A DNA stretch of 64,000 nt from an uncultured Haliea sp. (GTDB taxonomy: Bacteria > Pseudomonadota > Gammaproteobacteria > Pseudomonadales > Halieaceae), in the NCBI GenBank assembly GCA_947258585.1, contig CAMYIZ010000061.1, positions 1-64,000 on the forward strand, written 5' to 3'. The translations under genes were made by a program, and so were the position numbers. The notes under the pieces are model-generated. The model saw nothing but the letters and a program-made list of their open reading frames with translations, had not been told where the DNA came from and searched no databases. Of the stretch, positions 26,093-38,768 are shown piece by piece (position 1 is the stretch's first letter; the number at the start of each line of letters is the position of its first letter).

Positions 26093-26110
26093 GGCGCCCG
26101 GGCGGGCGCC
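26093..26110. terminator. GC hairpin between convergent DAHP synthase and nfuA genes
   Basis: Stem GGCGCCC/GGGCGCC with 4-nt loop. In the nfuA direction it is followed by a T-rich stretch (GTTGTTATTT), so it most likely terminates nfuA. Confidence 0.55.
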
Positions 26111-26685
26111 TAGTAATAGGCCTGGCTGCGGTCCGTGTGGTCAGTGCTGTCGCGGACGCCCTTGAGCTCCGGCAACTGCTCCAGCAGGGTTTTCTCCACC
26201 CCGCCCTTGAGGGTCTGGTCGACCATGCCGCAGCCCTGGCAACCGCCGCCGAACTTGAGGATCGCGTAGGGATCATCGGTGATTTCCACCAGACTGACCT
26301 CGCCGCCGTGCGCGGCCAGGGCGGGGTTCACTTCGTTGTAGAGAATATAGTTGATGCGATCCTCCAGCGGACTGTTCTCATCGACCCGAGGAAGCTTGGC
26401 ATTCGGCGCCTTGATGGTCAGCTGGCCGCCCATGCGATCTTTCGCGTAGTCGACCAGGGCATCTTCCAGAAACGGCAGGCTGCGGGCGTCAAACCAGGCA
26501 GCCAGCTCACCGAAGATACGCTTTTCATCCCCTTCCTGGATGTCACCCTCACGGCAGTAGGCGATACAGGTTTCCGCCTTGGGCGTGCCAGGCTGGTTGA
26601 TAAAGACGCGAACGCCCAGAGCATCTTCCTGCTTGGCCAGCAGTTCGGCGAGATAACCCTGTGCCGATTCCGTAATGGTGACCAT
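26110..26685 (-). CDS. nfuA: Fe-S biogenesis protein NfuA
   Basis: The 191-aa protein has an A-type-like N-terminal domain (about 1-95) and a NifU-like C-terminal domain with the cluster-binding CxxC in [11 protein letters not shown]. NfuA carries 4Fe-4S clusters to target enzymes, chiefly under oxidative stress or iron limitation. Length equals the E. coli protein. The gene is single, with its own upstream region shared with metH. Confidence 0.95.
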   Translation of the reverse strand: MVTITESAQGYLAELLAKQEDALGVRVFINQPGTPKAETCIAYCREGDIQEGDEKRIFGELAAWFDARSLPFLEDALVDYAKDRMGGQLTIKAPNAKLPRVDENSPLEDRINYILYNEVNPALAAHGGEVSLVEITDDPYAILKFGGGCQGCGMVDQTLKGGVEKTLLEQLPELKGVRDSTDHTDRSQAYY

Positions 26686-26783
26686 GAACCTCTTCCATTC
26701 CGAGTAAATTGGTCAGGTATTCTAGCAAACTTCTCCCGGAGAGTGCGAGATCTGATTGGACACCGCCCAAGCCACGGGTAATC

Positions 26784-26792
26784 TGTTAGAAT
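26784..26792 (+). promoter_or_regulatory. extended -10 promoter for metH
   Basis: TGT plus TAGAAT matches an extended -10, about 55 bp before the metH start. No clear -35. The leader is too short for a cobalamin riboswitch. Confidence 0.4.
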
Positions 26793-26851
26793 TGCCGGCT
26801 TTTTACGGGCAGGCGCTGGTCGGCTGCCGCGGCGAGCAACAGGAACAGTCG

Positions 26852-30541
<3,690 letters not shown>

Positions 30542-30580
30542 GCGGCCCAAGCCGCCGCAATTGACGACCTGGAGCAGGAC

Positions 30581-30844
30581 ATGGCTGAGCGCAGCGAACC
30601 GCAGGAACCAACATCGAAGGAGAAAGCGCAGGCCGGGCAGAAGGAGCATGCCCGCCTGCGGCCATGGCATGTCATCAGCAGCGTATTTGCCGCCGGGCTG
30701 GGGGTTCAGAGCAGCCGTAACCGGGAGCGGGATTTCAAACAGGGCAAGGCCGGTGTCTTCATCGCCGCCGGCCTGATTTTTACCGTGCTGTTCATTGCGG
30801 CTGTTTTCACCATTGTGCAGGTGGTGCTCAGCAGCGCCTCCTAG
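30581..30844 (+). CDS. DUF2970 family small membrane protein
   Basis: The 87-aa protein has a charged N-terminus (about 1-25), RPWHVISSVFAAGLGVQSSRNRERDF, which is typical of DUF2970, and a C-terminal membrane helix (GVFIAAGLIFTVLFIAAVFTIVQVV, described here in two parts as about residues 58-83). Function is unknown. AGGA precedes the start, 40 bp after metH. Its stop codon overlaps that of the convergent 38-aa gene. Confidence 0.8.
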   Translation: MAERSEPQEPTSKEKAQAGQKEHARLRPWHVISSVFAAGLGVQSSRNRERDFKQGKAGVFIAAGLIFTVLFIAAVFTIVQVVLSSAS

Positions 30845-30957
30845 CCGGGCATTGCTGCCAGCCAGAGGTAGAGGGCAACAACCACAATGCTGATGATGGC
30901 GGTGGCGGCGATGGCGTCGGCAACGCCGTCGTCGTTGTGATTGGTTGATCCGGACAT
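30841..30957 (-). CDS. 38-aa membrane peptide
   Basis: A strong AGGAG lies 7 bp before ATG 30957. The product has a polar N-terminus (MSGSTNHNDDGVAD) and one helix (AIAATAIISIVVVALYLWLAA). I recall similar tiny membrane peptides in pseudomonads and marine gammaproteobacteria. Its TAG overlaps the TAG of the DUF2970 gene on the other strand. Function unknown. Confidence 0.6.
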   Translation of the reverse strand: MSGSTNHNDDGVADAIAATAIISIVVVALYLWLAAMPG

Positions 30958-31163
30958 GCGGTAGTCTCCTGTCGTGCGGGTGGGGCCGGCCCCGGGGCCA
31001 GCGAATTCGAGCGCAAGATTATATCAGGAAACCCCGTGATGCCAGCCTCCCCCTCTGCAAGCTCTGGGTTCTAACCTTATAGAAAATCAGCATTAATAGC
31101 CTCCCGGTTTTCTGGTAATGTAGCGCCCTTTCAGAATCCGTCCCTGCCATACAGGACTCTTTG

Positions 31164-32828
31164 ATGTATCAGTACGATCAATACGACCAACGCATCGTCG
31201 ATGAGCGCGTGGCCCAGTTTCGTGACCAGACCCGGCGCTATCTGTCGGGACAGCTCTCCGATGCCGAGTTTCTGCCCCTGCGCTTGCAGAACGGCCTCTA
31301 TGTCCAGCGGCTCGCGCCCATGCTCCGCATTGCCGTCCCCTACGGCCTGCTCAGCAGTGCCCAGCTACGCAAGCTGGCCCACATCGCCCGCCACTACGAC
31401 AAGGGCTATGCCCATGTCAGTACGCGCCAGAATATCCAGCTGAACTGGCCGCAACTGGAGGAGGTGCCTGACATTCTGGCGGAACTGGCCAGCGTCCAGA
31501 TGCACGCAATCCAGACCAGCGGTAACTGTATCCGCAATACCACCACCGACCAGTTTGCAGGGGTTGCCGCAGACGAACTGGAGGACCCGCGTCCCTGGTG
31601 TGAAATCATCCGCCAGTGGTCAACCCTGCACCCGGAGTTTGCTTTTCTTCCCCGCAAGTTCAAGATTGCGGTTTGCGCCAGCGAGCAGGACCGGGCAGCC
31701 ATCCACGCCCACGATATCGGCATTGAACTGCTGGCTGATGGTGCCGGTGGCCATGGCTTCAAGATACTGGCCGGCGGTGGCCTGGGGCGCACCCCGGTCA
31801 TTGGTTCCGTGGTCTGCGAATGGGTGGACAGGCAGCACCTTCTCACTTACCTGGAGGCGATCCTGCGTGTCTACAACCAGCATGGCCGCCGCGACAACAA
31901 GTACAAGGCGCGGATCAAGATCCTGGTCAAGGCCATGGGGGTCGAAGCGTTCCGGGAAGCCGTCGAGCGCGAGTGGGCAGCGCTGAAGGACGGCCCCAGT
32001 ACCCTCACCGACGAGGAAATCGAGCGCGCCAAATCCTTCTTCACTACCCCACCCTACGCCCGCCTCGACGCGGCCGCGACCGGCGCCGCCCTGGGCGAGC
32101 GCTGCGCTGCCGATCCCATCTTCGGCAACTGGGTGGCGCGCAACACCACGGCTCACCGGACTCCGGGGTATCGCGCTGTCACCATCTCGCTCAAGGCAAC
32201 CGGGGTGGCCCCGGGCGACATTACCGACCGCCAGCTGGAACTGCTGGCAGACCTCGCGGACAACTTCTCCTTTGGCGAACTGCGCACGACACACCAGCAG
32301 AACATGGTGCTGGCCGACGTCGAGGAAACCGCGCTCTACGCCCTCTGGCAGCAACTGCAGGGCGCCGGGCTGGCGACACCCAATATCGGCTACATCACCG
32401 ACGTAATCTGCTGCCCCGGGGGCGATTACTGCTCACTGGCGAACGCCAAGTCCATCCCGGTTGCGGAAGCCATCCAGGCCCGCTTCGAGGATCTGGACTA
32501 CCTGTATGACCTCGGCCCGATCGAACTGAACATCAGTGGCTGCATGAATGCCTGCGGCCACCACCACATCGGCCACATCGGTATCCTCGGGGTCGACAAG
32601 AAAGGTGCCGAGTTCTACCAGATCAGCCTGGGTGGCAGCCAGTCGAAGGAGGCCGCGATCGGCAAGATCCTGGGGCCGTCCTTCAGCCAGGAGGACGTAC
32701 CGGATGTGGTCGAAAAACTGCTCGATACCTATGTGAACCTGCGCCAGGAAGAGGAAACCTTCCTGCAAACATTCAACCGGGTCGGAATCGAACCCTTCAA
32801 GGAGCGGGTCTATGCCAAGACTCATTAA
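31164..32828 (+). CDS. cysI: sulfite reductase hemoprotein (CysI/nitrite-sulfite reductase family)
   Basis: This 554-aa enzyme has the duplicated ferredoxin-like and siroheme/4Fe-4S domains. The cluster cysteines are C417-x5-C423 and C460-x3-C464 (CCPGGDYC, SGCMNACGHHH); RQNIQLNW and HQQNMVLADV are the two substrate-side segments. It reduces sulfite to sulfide for cysteine synthesis. No CysJ flavoprotein is nearby, so electrons may come from ferredoxin. ATG 31164 is chosen over the adjacent TTG. It overlaps the DUF934 gene by 17 bp. Confidence 0.92.
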   Translation: MYQYDQYDQRIVDERVAQFRDQTRRYLSGQLSDAEFLPLRLQNGLYVQRLAPMLRIAVPYGLLSSAQLRKLAHIARHYDKGYAHVSTRQNIQLNWPQLEEVPDILAELASVQMHAIQTSGNCIRNTTTDQFAGVAADELEDPRPWCEIIRQWSTLHPEFAFLPRKFKIAVCASEQDRAAIHAHDIGIELLADGAGGHGFKILAGGGLGRTPVIGSVVCEWVDRQHLLTYLEAILRVYNQHGRRDNKYKARIKILVKAMGVEAFREAVEREWAALKDGPSTLTDEEIERAKSFFTTPPYARLDAAATGAALGERCAADPIFGNWVARNTTAHRTPGYRAVTISLKATGVAPGDITDRQLELLADLADNFSFGELRTTHQQNMVLADVEETALYALWQQLQGAGLATPNIGYITDVICCPGGDYCSLANAKSIPVAEAIQARFEDLDYLYDLGPIELNISGCMNACGHHHIGHIGILGVDKKGAEFYQISLGGSQSKEAAIGKILGPSFSQEDVPDVVEKLLDTYVNLRQEEETFLQTFNRVGIEPFKERVYAKTH

Positions 32829-33279
32829 ACAGGGCCAGATCACCAGCGATGCCTGGCTGCCACCCGTCGCGGATGCCGCCACCGCCCCCGACCCGCATCT
32901 GCCCAACCTGAGCCAATGGCTGTCCCTGGCCGACAAGAGCGGCTCAGCGGTGCAACTGGAGCCCGGTGACGGTATCGCCGAGCTGCTGCCGGCGCTGGAT
33001 GCGATTGAGCTGGTTGCGGTGAATTTCCCCCTTTTCACCGATGGTCGCGGCTTTTCCTATGCGCGCGACCTGCGCGAGCACGGTTATCGCGGCGAACTGC
33101 GGGCGGTCGGGGCCTTCCTCCCCGACCAGATGCACTATCTGCGCCGCTGCGGTTTCGACGCGTTCCAGTTCAATGATGAATCCCGTCTGGAGGAGGGCCT
33201 GCGGCAGCTGGATATTTTTTCCGAGCACTACCAGGGCGCCATGGACGAGCCGCGGCCCTTGTTCCGGCGTCGGTCCTGA
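32812..33279 (+). CDS. DUF934 protein, sulfite reductase-linked
   Basis: The 155-aa protein has the DUF934 pattern: VAVNFPLFTDGRGFSYARDLRE, RGELRAVGAFLPDQMHYLRRCGFDAF, then an acidic tail. Genes of this family nearly always follow cysI in proteobacteria lacking CysJ; a role in electron supply or assembly of the siroheme enzyme has been supposed but not shown to my knowledge. It overlaps the end of cysI and is followed by a strong terminator. Confidence 0.88.
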   Translation: MPRLIKQGQITSDAWLPPVADAATAPDPHLPNLSQWLSLADKSGSAVQLEPGDGIAELLPALDAIELVAVNFPLFTDGRGFSYARDLREHGYRGELRAVGAFLPDQMHYLRRCGFDAFQFNDESRLEEGLRQLDIFSEHYQGAMDEPRPLFRRRS

Positions 33280-33311
33280 AGGGGAGACCCACTCCCCCGC
33301 TCGCAATGTAG

Positions 33312-33348
33312 AGACAAAAAAGCCGGCTCACAGCCGGCTTTTTTGTCT
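33312..33348. terminator. bidirectional intrinsic terminator
   Basis: A perfect 17-bp inverted repeat (AGACAAAAAAGCCGGCT and its mirror) with a CAC loop. A-tract on one side and T-tract on the other allow termination of both the cysI operon and the convergent etfBA operon. Confidence 0.92.
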
Positions 33349-33362
33349 GGGTCTCCCGCGCC

Positions 33363-34292
33363 TCAGAGCGCGGCTTCCAGTTCCGGCAGCGCGTTGAACA
33401 GATCCGCCACCAGGCCGTAGTCGGCCACCTGGAAGATCGGGGCATCCTCGTCCTTGTTGATGGCGACGATGACCTTGGAGTCCTTCATGCCCGCCAAATG
33501 CTGGATGGCGCCGGAGATGCCGACGGCGATATAGAGGTCCGGGGCAACAATCTTGCCGGTCTGCCCAACCTGCATGTCATTGGGAACGAAGCCCGCATCC
33601 ACCGCCGCGCGGGAAGCGCCGATTGCCGCTCCCAGTTTGTCTGCAATGCCGTCCAGCAGCTTGAAGTTGTCGCCGTTCTGCATGCCGCGGCCACCGGAGA
33701 TCACCACCGGCGCAGCCGTCAACTCGGGGCGATCGGATACCGCCACTTCCTGGCCGACGAAGGTGGATATACCCGCATCGTGAACAGAGGACACCGCCTC
33801 AACGGTGGCTGCACCGCCCTCCGCCGCAACGGCGTCAAAGGCCGTGGTGCGCACGGTGATGACTTTCTTGGCATCGCTGGTCTGGACGGTGGCAATCACG
33901 TTCCCGGCATAGATCGGGCGCTTGAAGGTGTCGGCAGACTCGACGGAAATAATGTCGGAGATCTGGGCGACATCGAGCAGGGCCGCGACGCGAGGCAGGG
34001 TGTTCTTGCCGTTGCTGGTCGAGGGGGCGACGATATTGTCGTAGTTGGCCGCAAGCTCGGCAATCAGCAGGCTGACATTTTCCGCCAGCTGGTGTTCATA
34101 GGCAGCGTTGTCCGCGACCAATACCTTGCCCACGCCGGGAATGGCCTTTGCCTGGTCGGCTACCGCACTGCAGTCGGCGCCAGCCACCAGGATATCGATG
34201 TCAGCACCCATGGCCTGTGCGGCGGCTACCGCGTTCAGGGTTGCCGGCTTGAGGCTGCTGTTGTCGTGCTCTGCAATTACCAGTGTGCTCAT
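33363..34292 (-). CDS. etfA: electron transfer flavoprotein alpha subunit
   Basis: The 309-aa subunit binds FAD in its C-terminal domain ([53 protein letters not shown]). With EtfB it accepts electrons from acyl-CoA dehydrogenases and passes them to ETF-ubiquinone oxidoreductase, encoded divergently just upstream. The ATG overlaps the etfB stop by 4 bp. Confidence 0.96.
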   Translation of the reverse strand: MSTLVIAEHDNSSLKPATLNAVAAAQAMGADIDILVAGADCSAVADQAKAIPGVGKVLVADNAAYEHQLAENVSLLIAELAANYDNIVAPSTSNGKNTLPRVAALLDVAQISDIISVESADTFKRPIYAGNVIATVQTSDAKKVITVRTTAFDAVAAEGGAATVEAVSSVHDAGISTFVGQEVAVSDRPELTAAPVVISGGRGMQNGDNFKLLDGIADKLGAAIGASRAAVDAGFVPNDMQVGQTGKIVAPDLYIAVGISGAIQHLAGMKDSKVIVAINKDEDAPIFQVADYGLVADLFNALPELEAAL

Positions 34293-35041
34293 GAGATTAC
34301 CTTCGCCTCGTTTTTCAGTTTGTCGACCAACTGGGCAACGTCCTCGACCTTGATGCCCGCCTTGCGCTCGGGTGGCGGCTCGACCTTGAGCTGGGTAATG
34401 TGGCGGGTGACTTCTACGCCCAGATCAGCAGGGGTGAATACGTCCAGCTGTTTTTTCTTGGCTTTCATGATGTTCGGCAGCGAGGCATAGCGCGGCTCGT
34501 TCAGGCGCAGGTCGGTGGTAACGATCGCCGGCAGGCTCAGGCTGACCGTCTGGAGGCCACCGTCAACCTCACGAATCACATTAAGTTTCTCACCTTCAAC
34601 CTTGATTTCAGAGGCAAAAGTACCCTGAGGCATGTTGGTGAGCGCACCCAGCATTTGCCCGGTCTGGTTGTTGTCGCCGTCGATGGACTGCTTGCCCAGG
34701 ATGACCAGCTGAGGCTGCTCTTTCTCCACCACACCCTTGAGCAGCTTGGCCACGACCAGAGGCTCCACCCGCCCTTCTGTTTCCACGTGAATACCGCGGT
34801 CCGCACCCAGTGCCAGTGCGGTCCGAATCTGCTCCTGGCAGGGCTTCTCACCCACGGACACCGCGATAACTTCCGTGGCAACGCCGGCCTCCTTGAGGCG
34901 CACGGCTTCTTCGACAGCGATTTCACAGAAGGGATTGATGGCCATCTTGACGTTGTTCAGATCAACATCACTACCATCACCCTTGGCACGGACCTTGACG
35001 TTGTAGTCAACGACGCGCTTTACGGCAACAAGAACCTTCAT
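34289..35041 (-). CDS. etfB: electron transfer flavoprotein beta subunit
   Basis: The 250-aa subunit starts [18 protein letters not shown] and has the AMP-binding and recognition segments ([56 protein letters not shown]). It pairs with EtfA. The 270-bp region to the divergent ETF-QO gene (35042-35311) is AT-rich in part (TTTAAAAATTATATACTTG near 35232) and probably carries promoters for both; no operator was identified with confidence. Confidence 0.96.
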   Translation of the reverse strand: MKVLVAVKRVVDYNVKVRAKGDGSDVDLNNVKMAINPFCEIAVEEAVRLKEAGVATEVIAVSVGEKPCQEQIRTALALGADRGIHVETEGRVEPLVVAKLLKGVVEKEQPQLVILGKQSIDGDNNQTGQMLGALTNMPQGTFASEIKVEGEKLNVIREVDGGLQTVSLSLPAIVTTDLRLNEPRYASLPNIMKAKKKQLDVFTPADLGVEVTRHITQLKVEPPPERKAGIKVEDVAQLVDKLKNEAKVIS

Positions 35042-35311
35042 AGGATTTCCAATGCTAGTTTCAGGTGGATTGCAGGGACCGGAGCACTAGTGGCAGGCCA
35101 CTGGATTTAGTTCGGGCGGCTATGTTGCCGCCAAAGCCCCGGCAGGTCAATAGCACCGGGTGACAGCAAAATAAACCGTAGCGGACACAACATGGATAAG
35201 CGGTATCAATCGCATTTATGGTCTTTATCCTTTAAAAATTATATACTTGTGCGGTTTTTATTCGTGTGAAATTCATTAGCAAGTAAGCCCCCGCAACCAG
35301 AGGATGCTGCC

Positions 35312-36964
35312 GTGGAACGTGAATCAATGGAGTTTGATGTCGTGATTGTAGGTGCCGGGCCCGCGGGCCTGTCCGCCGCCTGTCGCATCATGCAACTGGC
35401 CCAGGAGCAGGAGCGCGAAGTCACTGTCTGTGTCGTGGAAAAGGGCTCCGAGGTCGGCGCCCATATCCTCTCTGGAGCGGTGCTGGAGCCGCGCGCCCTG
35501 GCGGAACTGTTCCCGAACTGGGCAGAGATGGGAGCCCCCTTGAATACCGCGGTGACCGAAGACCGCTTTTTCTTTTATACCAGCGCCAGCAAAGCCGTGA
35601 AGTTGCCCAACTTCCTGATTCCGAAGCCCACCCACAACGATGGCAACTACATTGTCTCCATGGGCAATGTCTGCCGCTGGCTGGCGGAACAGGCGGAAAA
35701 CCTTGGCGTCGAGGTCTATCCCGGTTTTGCCGCCGCAGAGGTCCTCTTCCACGCCGATGGCAGCGTCAAGGGTATCGCCACTGGCGACATGGGCATTGGC
35801 GCTGACGGCAGCCAGAAGGACAGCTACACGCCAGGCATGGAGCTGCACGCCAAATACACGCTCTTCGCCGAGGGCTGCCGCGGTCACCTGGGCAAGCAGT
35901 TGATCGCCCGGCTGGGACTGGACGAGGGCAAGGATCCCCAGCACTACGGCATTGGCATCAAGGAAATCTGGGAAATTCCCGCCGACAAACACCAGGAGGG
36001 CCTGGTCGTGCACGGCCTGGGCTGGCCGCTGCAGGAAAACGGCGCCAGCGGCGGCGCTTTCCTCTATCACGCTGAAAACAACCAGGTTTATCTCGGGCTG
36101 ATCACTGATCTGAATTACAGCAACCCGCACCTGAGCCCGTTCGAGGAATTCCAGCGCTGGAAGCACCACCCGGAAACCCTGAAGTACCTGGAGGGCGGCT
36201 CGCGCCTCAGTTACGGTGCGCGTGCGATTGCCAAGGGCGGCTTCAACTCGCTGCCGAAAATGCATTTCCCCGGCGGTCTCCTCATCGGTTGCGATGCCGG
36301 CACGCTGAATGCGGTGAAGATCAAGGGCAATCACACCGCGATGAAGAGCGGCATGCTGGCGGCGGAAGCGGTTGTGGAGGCGCTGGCCCAGGGTGAGTCG
36401 GCACCGGCAGACCTGGCCAGCTTCGCCGCGAAAGTAGAGAGCTCCTGGCTGCACCAAGAGTTGTACACTACCCGCAACTTCAGCGGCTTCATGCACAAGT
36501 TCGGTTTCCTGTTCGGCTCAGCCATGGTGTGGGTAGACCAGACCATCTTTGGTGGCAAGCTTCCCTTCACCCTCAACGATTCGGTGCCCGATCACGCCAC
36601 CTTGAAACCCGCCAGTGCAAGCAGGAAGCCGGCCTATCCAAAGCCGGACAACAGGATCAGTTTCGACCGCCTGTCCTCGGTGTTCCTGTCCAATACCAAC
36701 CATGAAGAGGATCAACCCTGTCACCTGACCCTGATTGATCCTGATGTGCCGCTGGCAAAGAACCTGCCTCAGTTTGATGAGCCAGCCCAGCGTTACTGCC
36801 CGGCGGGTGTGTACGAGATCGTGGAGGATGCCAGCGGCCAGCGCTTTCAGATCAACGCCCAAAACTGCGTTCACTGCAAGACCTGCGACATCAAGGACCC
36901 GGCGCAGAACATTGTCTGGGTTACTCCGGAAGGCTTTGGCGGGCCGAACTACCCGAACATGTAG
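35312..36964 (+). CDS. electron transfer flavoprotein-ubiquinone oxidoreductase
   Basis: This inner-membrane-associated FAD and 4Fe-4S enzyme moves electrons from reduced ETF to ubiquinone. The 550-aa protein has the FAD motif VVIVGAGPAGLSAA, GSEVGAHILSG, and C-terminal cluster cysteines C496, C519, C522, C525 (YCPAGVYE, CVHCKTCDIKDPAQNI). GTG 35312 is chosen since AGAGGA precedes it and the MERE-x-MEFDVVIVG start is conserved in pseudomonads. It is divergent from etfBA, completing the electron route from fatty acid oxidation to the quinone pool. Confidence 0.96.
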   Translation: MERESMEFDVVIVGAGPAGLSAACRIMQLAQEQEREVTVCVVEKGSEVGAHILSGAVLEPRALAELFPNWAEMGAPLNTAVTEDRFFFYTSASKAVKLPNFLIPKPTHNDGNYIVSMGNVCRWLAEQAENLGVEVYPGFAAAEVLFHADGSVKGIATGDMGIGADGSQKDSYTPGMELHAKYTLFAEGCRGHLGKQLIARLGLDEGKDPQHYGIGIKEIWEIPADKHQEGLVVHGLGWPLQENGASGGAFLYHAENNQVYLGLITDLNYSNPHLSPFEEFQRWKHHPETLKYLEGGSRLSYGARAIAKGGFNSLPKMHFPGGLLIGCDAGTLNAVKIKGNHTAMKSGMLAAEAVVEALAQGESAPADLASFAAKVESSWLHQELYTTRNFSGFMHKFGFLFGSAMVWVDQTIFGGKLPFTLNDSVPDHATLKPASASRKPAYPKPDNRISFDRLSSVFLSNTNHEEDQPCHLTLIDPDVPLAKNLPQFDEPAQRYCPAGVYEIVEDASGQRFQINAQNCVHCKTCDIKDPAQNIVWVTPEGFGGPNYPNM

Positions 36965-36986
36965 CCCGCCCGAACCCGCTGCGGTT

Positions 36987-37520
36987 CTACTGCAGCGGGA
37001 ACCACTCCCCCGCGCTTGTCACCTGCAGGCGCCCCTCTCGCTCTTCTGCGCCCTCCACGAGGCGATACCAGGCGGCCCGTGAGAGCAGCGCGCTGAGGCC
37101 GTGGGGCAGTCTGATGGCAGCGACATTGCCCACGGCGGGCTCAAGGAACAGGGGGTGCTCCCTGTCGATAGGGACCTCGCGGCCGGTATTCAGTCGTGCC
37201 AGGAGCAGCGGGAGCTCCGTGTCTTCGCGCGCGTTGATCTCCGTGACGATAAGCGGGTGCAAATCAACCTTGATCCGCCATTTCTCGCCGGGGGTAACCA
37301 GGTAGTACTCACCGTCCTCCTCGCGCCGCAGGATACTTGCGAACAATCGCACGATGGCATCGCGCGCAATGATCCTGCCCTCGTGATACCAGTTGCCGTC
37401 CGCGGCAATGCGGATATCAATGTCTCCCGATAGCGGTGGGTGCCAGCGTTCCAGGGGGGGATTGTCGAAGTCGCGTGCCTTGCGAGCCTGGCTCGCAAGG
37501 GTGTCGAGTGGGTCAGCCAT
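36987..37520 (-). CDS. DUF1285 family protein
   Basis: The 177-aa protein shows the family pattern: PPLERWHPPLSGDIDIRIAADGNWYHEG, RDAIVRLFASILRREEDGEYYLVTPGEKWRI and EHPLFLEPAVGN. It looks soluble and mainly beta. DUF1285 proteins are widespread in proteobacteria without an assigned function. It is leftward, 22 bp from the convergent ETF-QO gene end. Confidence 0.88.
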   Translation of the reverse strand: MADPLDTLASQARKARDFDNPPLERWHPPLSGDIDIRIAADGNWYHEGRIIARDAIVRLFASILRREEDGEYYLVTPGEKWRIKVDLHPLIVTEINAREDTELPLLLARLNTGREVPIDREHPLFLEPAVGNVAAIRLPHGLSALLSRAAWYRLVEGAEEREGRLQVTSAGEWFPLQ

Positions 37521-37563
37521 GGTCCTTGCCTCGGGTTCGGATGGGCTGGCCGGCGTCAGCCGG

Positions 37564-38739
37564 CTAGGGAATTACCCTGACGTTAACCACACCCTCCAGC
37601 GCGCGCATTGAGGCCAGGCTGGACTCGGCGGGGCAAATATCCATATCGATCAGGTTGTAGGCGATGTCATCCCGGCTCTTGTTCAGCATATCGATGACGT
37701 TGATATTCAGCTCCGCGAGAATGGACAGTACGCTGCCGAGGATTTTCGGCACATTGCTGTTGGTCACCGCCAGCCGACAGCCGCCCACGCGCTCCAGCTG
37801 CAGGGTCGGGAAGTTCACCGCGTTGCGGATATTGCCATTCTCGAGAAAGTCCCGCAGCTGGTCGGCCGCCATGATCGCGCAGTTGTCTTCGGCTTCATCG
37901 GTGCTGGCGCCAATGTGTGGCATCAGCACAACATCCTTGCGACCAATCAGGACGGGGCTGGGGAAATCGGCGATGTACTTGCGCAACTGGCCCCGCTCCA
38001 GGGCGGCCAGCAGTGCGTCCTCATCGACGATCTCCTGGCGGGCAAAATTCAGCAGGCAGGCGTGGGCGGGCATAGCCGCAAGCAGCTCGGCGTTGACCAG
38101 CCCGCGGGTGGACTCCAGCGCCGGCAGGTGAAGCGTGATGTAATCGCTGCGGGCGAAAACGGCCGACAGCGTATCCGCCTTGCGGACCTGGCTGGAGAGC
38201 CGCCAGGCGGCATCCACCGATAGCGCCGGGTCATAGCCGATCACGTCCATGCCGAGGGTCAGGGCCATGTCCGCCACCAGTGAACCGATGGCACCGAGCC
38301 CGACGATTCCCAGGGTCTTGCCGCGCAGTTCATTGCCTTTGAAATGTTTCTTGTTGGCTTCCAGAGTCTGGTGCAGCTCCGCCGGGTCGCTGATGCCGGC
38401 GAGGCCGTCGACGTAGGCGAGCCCCTCGACGATGCCCCTGGAACCGAGCAGCAGCCCCGCGGCAACCAGCTCCTTGACCGCGTTGGCGTTGGCGCCCGGG
38501 GAGTTGAAAACGGGGATCCCACGGCGGGTACATTCCGGCACTGGAATATTGTTGACTCCGGCACCGGCGCGGGCAATGGCCAGTACCGAGTCCGCTATGT
38601 CCGCAGCCAGCAGCTTGTGGCTGCGCAGGAGGATCGCGTCCGGGTGGGTAAACTCACTGGCAATCTCATAGTCTTCGCGGGGCAGGCGCTCCAGCCCCTT
38701 CACCGATATCTGGTTGAGCGTGAGAATACGTCTGGCCAT
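37564..38739 (-). CDS. serA: D-3-phosphoglycerate dehydrogenase
   Basis: This enzyme starts serine synthesis by oxidising 3-phosphoglycerate with NAD. The 391-aa protein has the Rossmann motif GIVGLGAIGSLVADMAL, the substrate-side ARAGAGVNNIPV, catalytic Arg/Glu region NFARQEIVDE and the His in MPHIGASTDEAEDN. The C-terminal about 75 residues form an ACT-like domain, the usual site of serine feedback. The chain is slightly shorter than E. coli SerA (410) and resembles the short-form enzymes of marine proteobacteria. Confidence 0.9.
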   Translation of the reverse strand: MARRILTLNQISVKGLERLPREDYEIASEFTHPDAILLRSHKLLAADIADSVLAIARAGAGVNNIPVPECTRRGIPVFNSPGANANAVKELVAAGLLLGSRGIVEGLAYVDGLAGISDPAELHQTLEANKKHFKGNELRGKTLGIVGLGAIGSLVADMALTLGMDVIGYDPALSVDAAWRLSSQVRKADTLSAVFARSDYITLHLPALESTRGLVNAELLAAMPAHACLLNFARQEIVDEDALLAALERGQLRKYIADFPSPVLIGRKDVVLMPHIGASTDEAEDNCAIMAADQLRDFLENGNIRNAVNFPTLQLERVGGCRLAVTNSNVPKILGSVLSILAELNINVIDMLNKSRDDIAYNLIDMDICPAESSLASMRALEGVVNVRVIP

Positions 38740-38768
38740 GATGTGTGTCAGATTCCTTTCAGTAGGGC

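Noticed and set aside
26686-26851. Possible cobalamin or SAH riboswitch before metH
   Set aside because: The gap is short and I find no B12-box or recognisable SAH-switch core.
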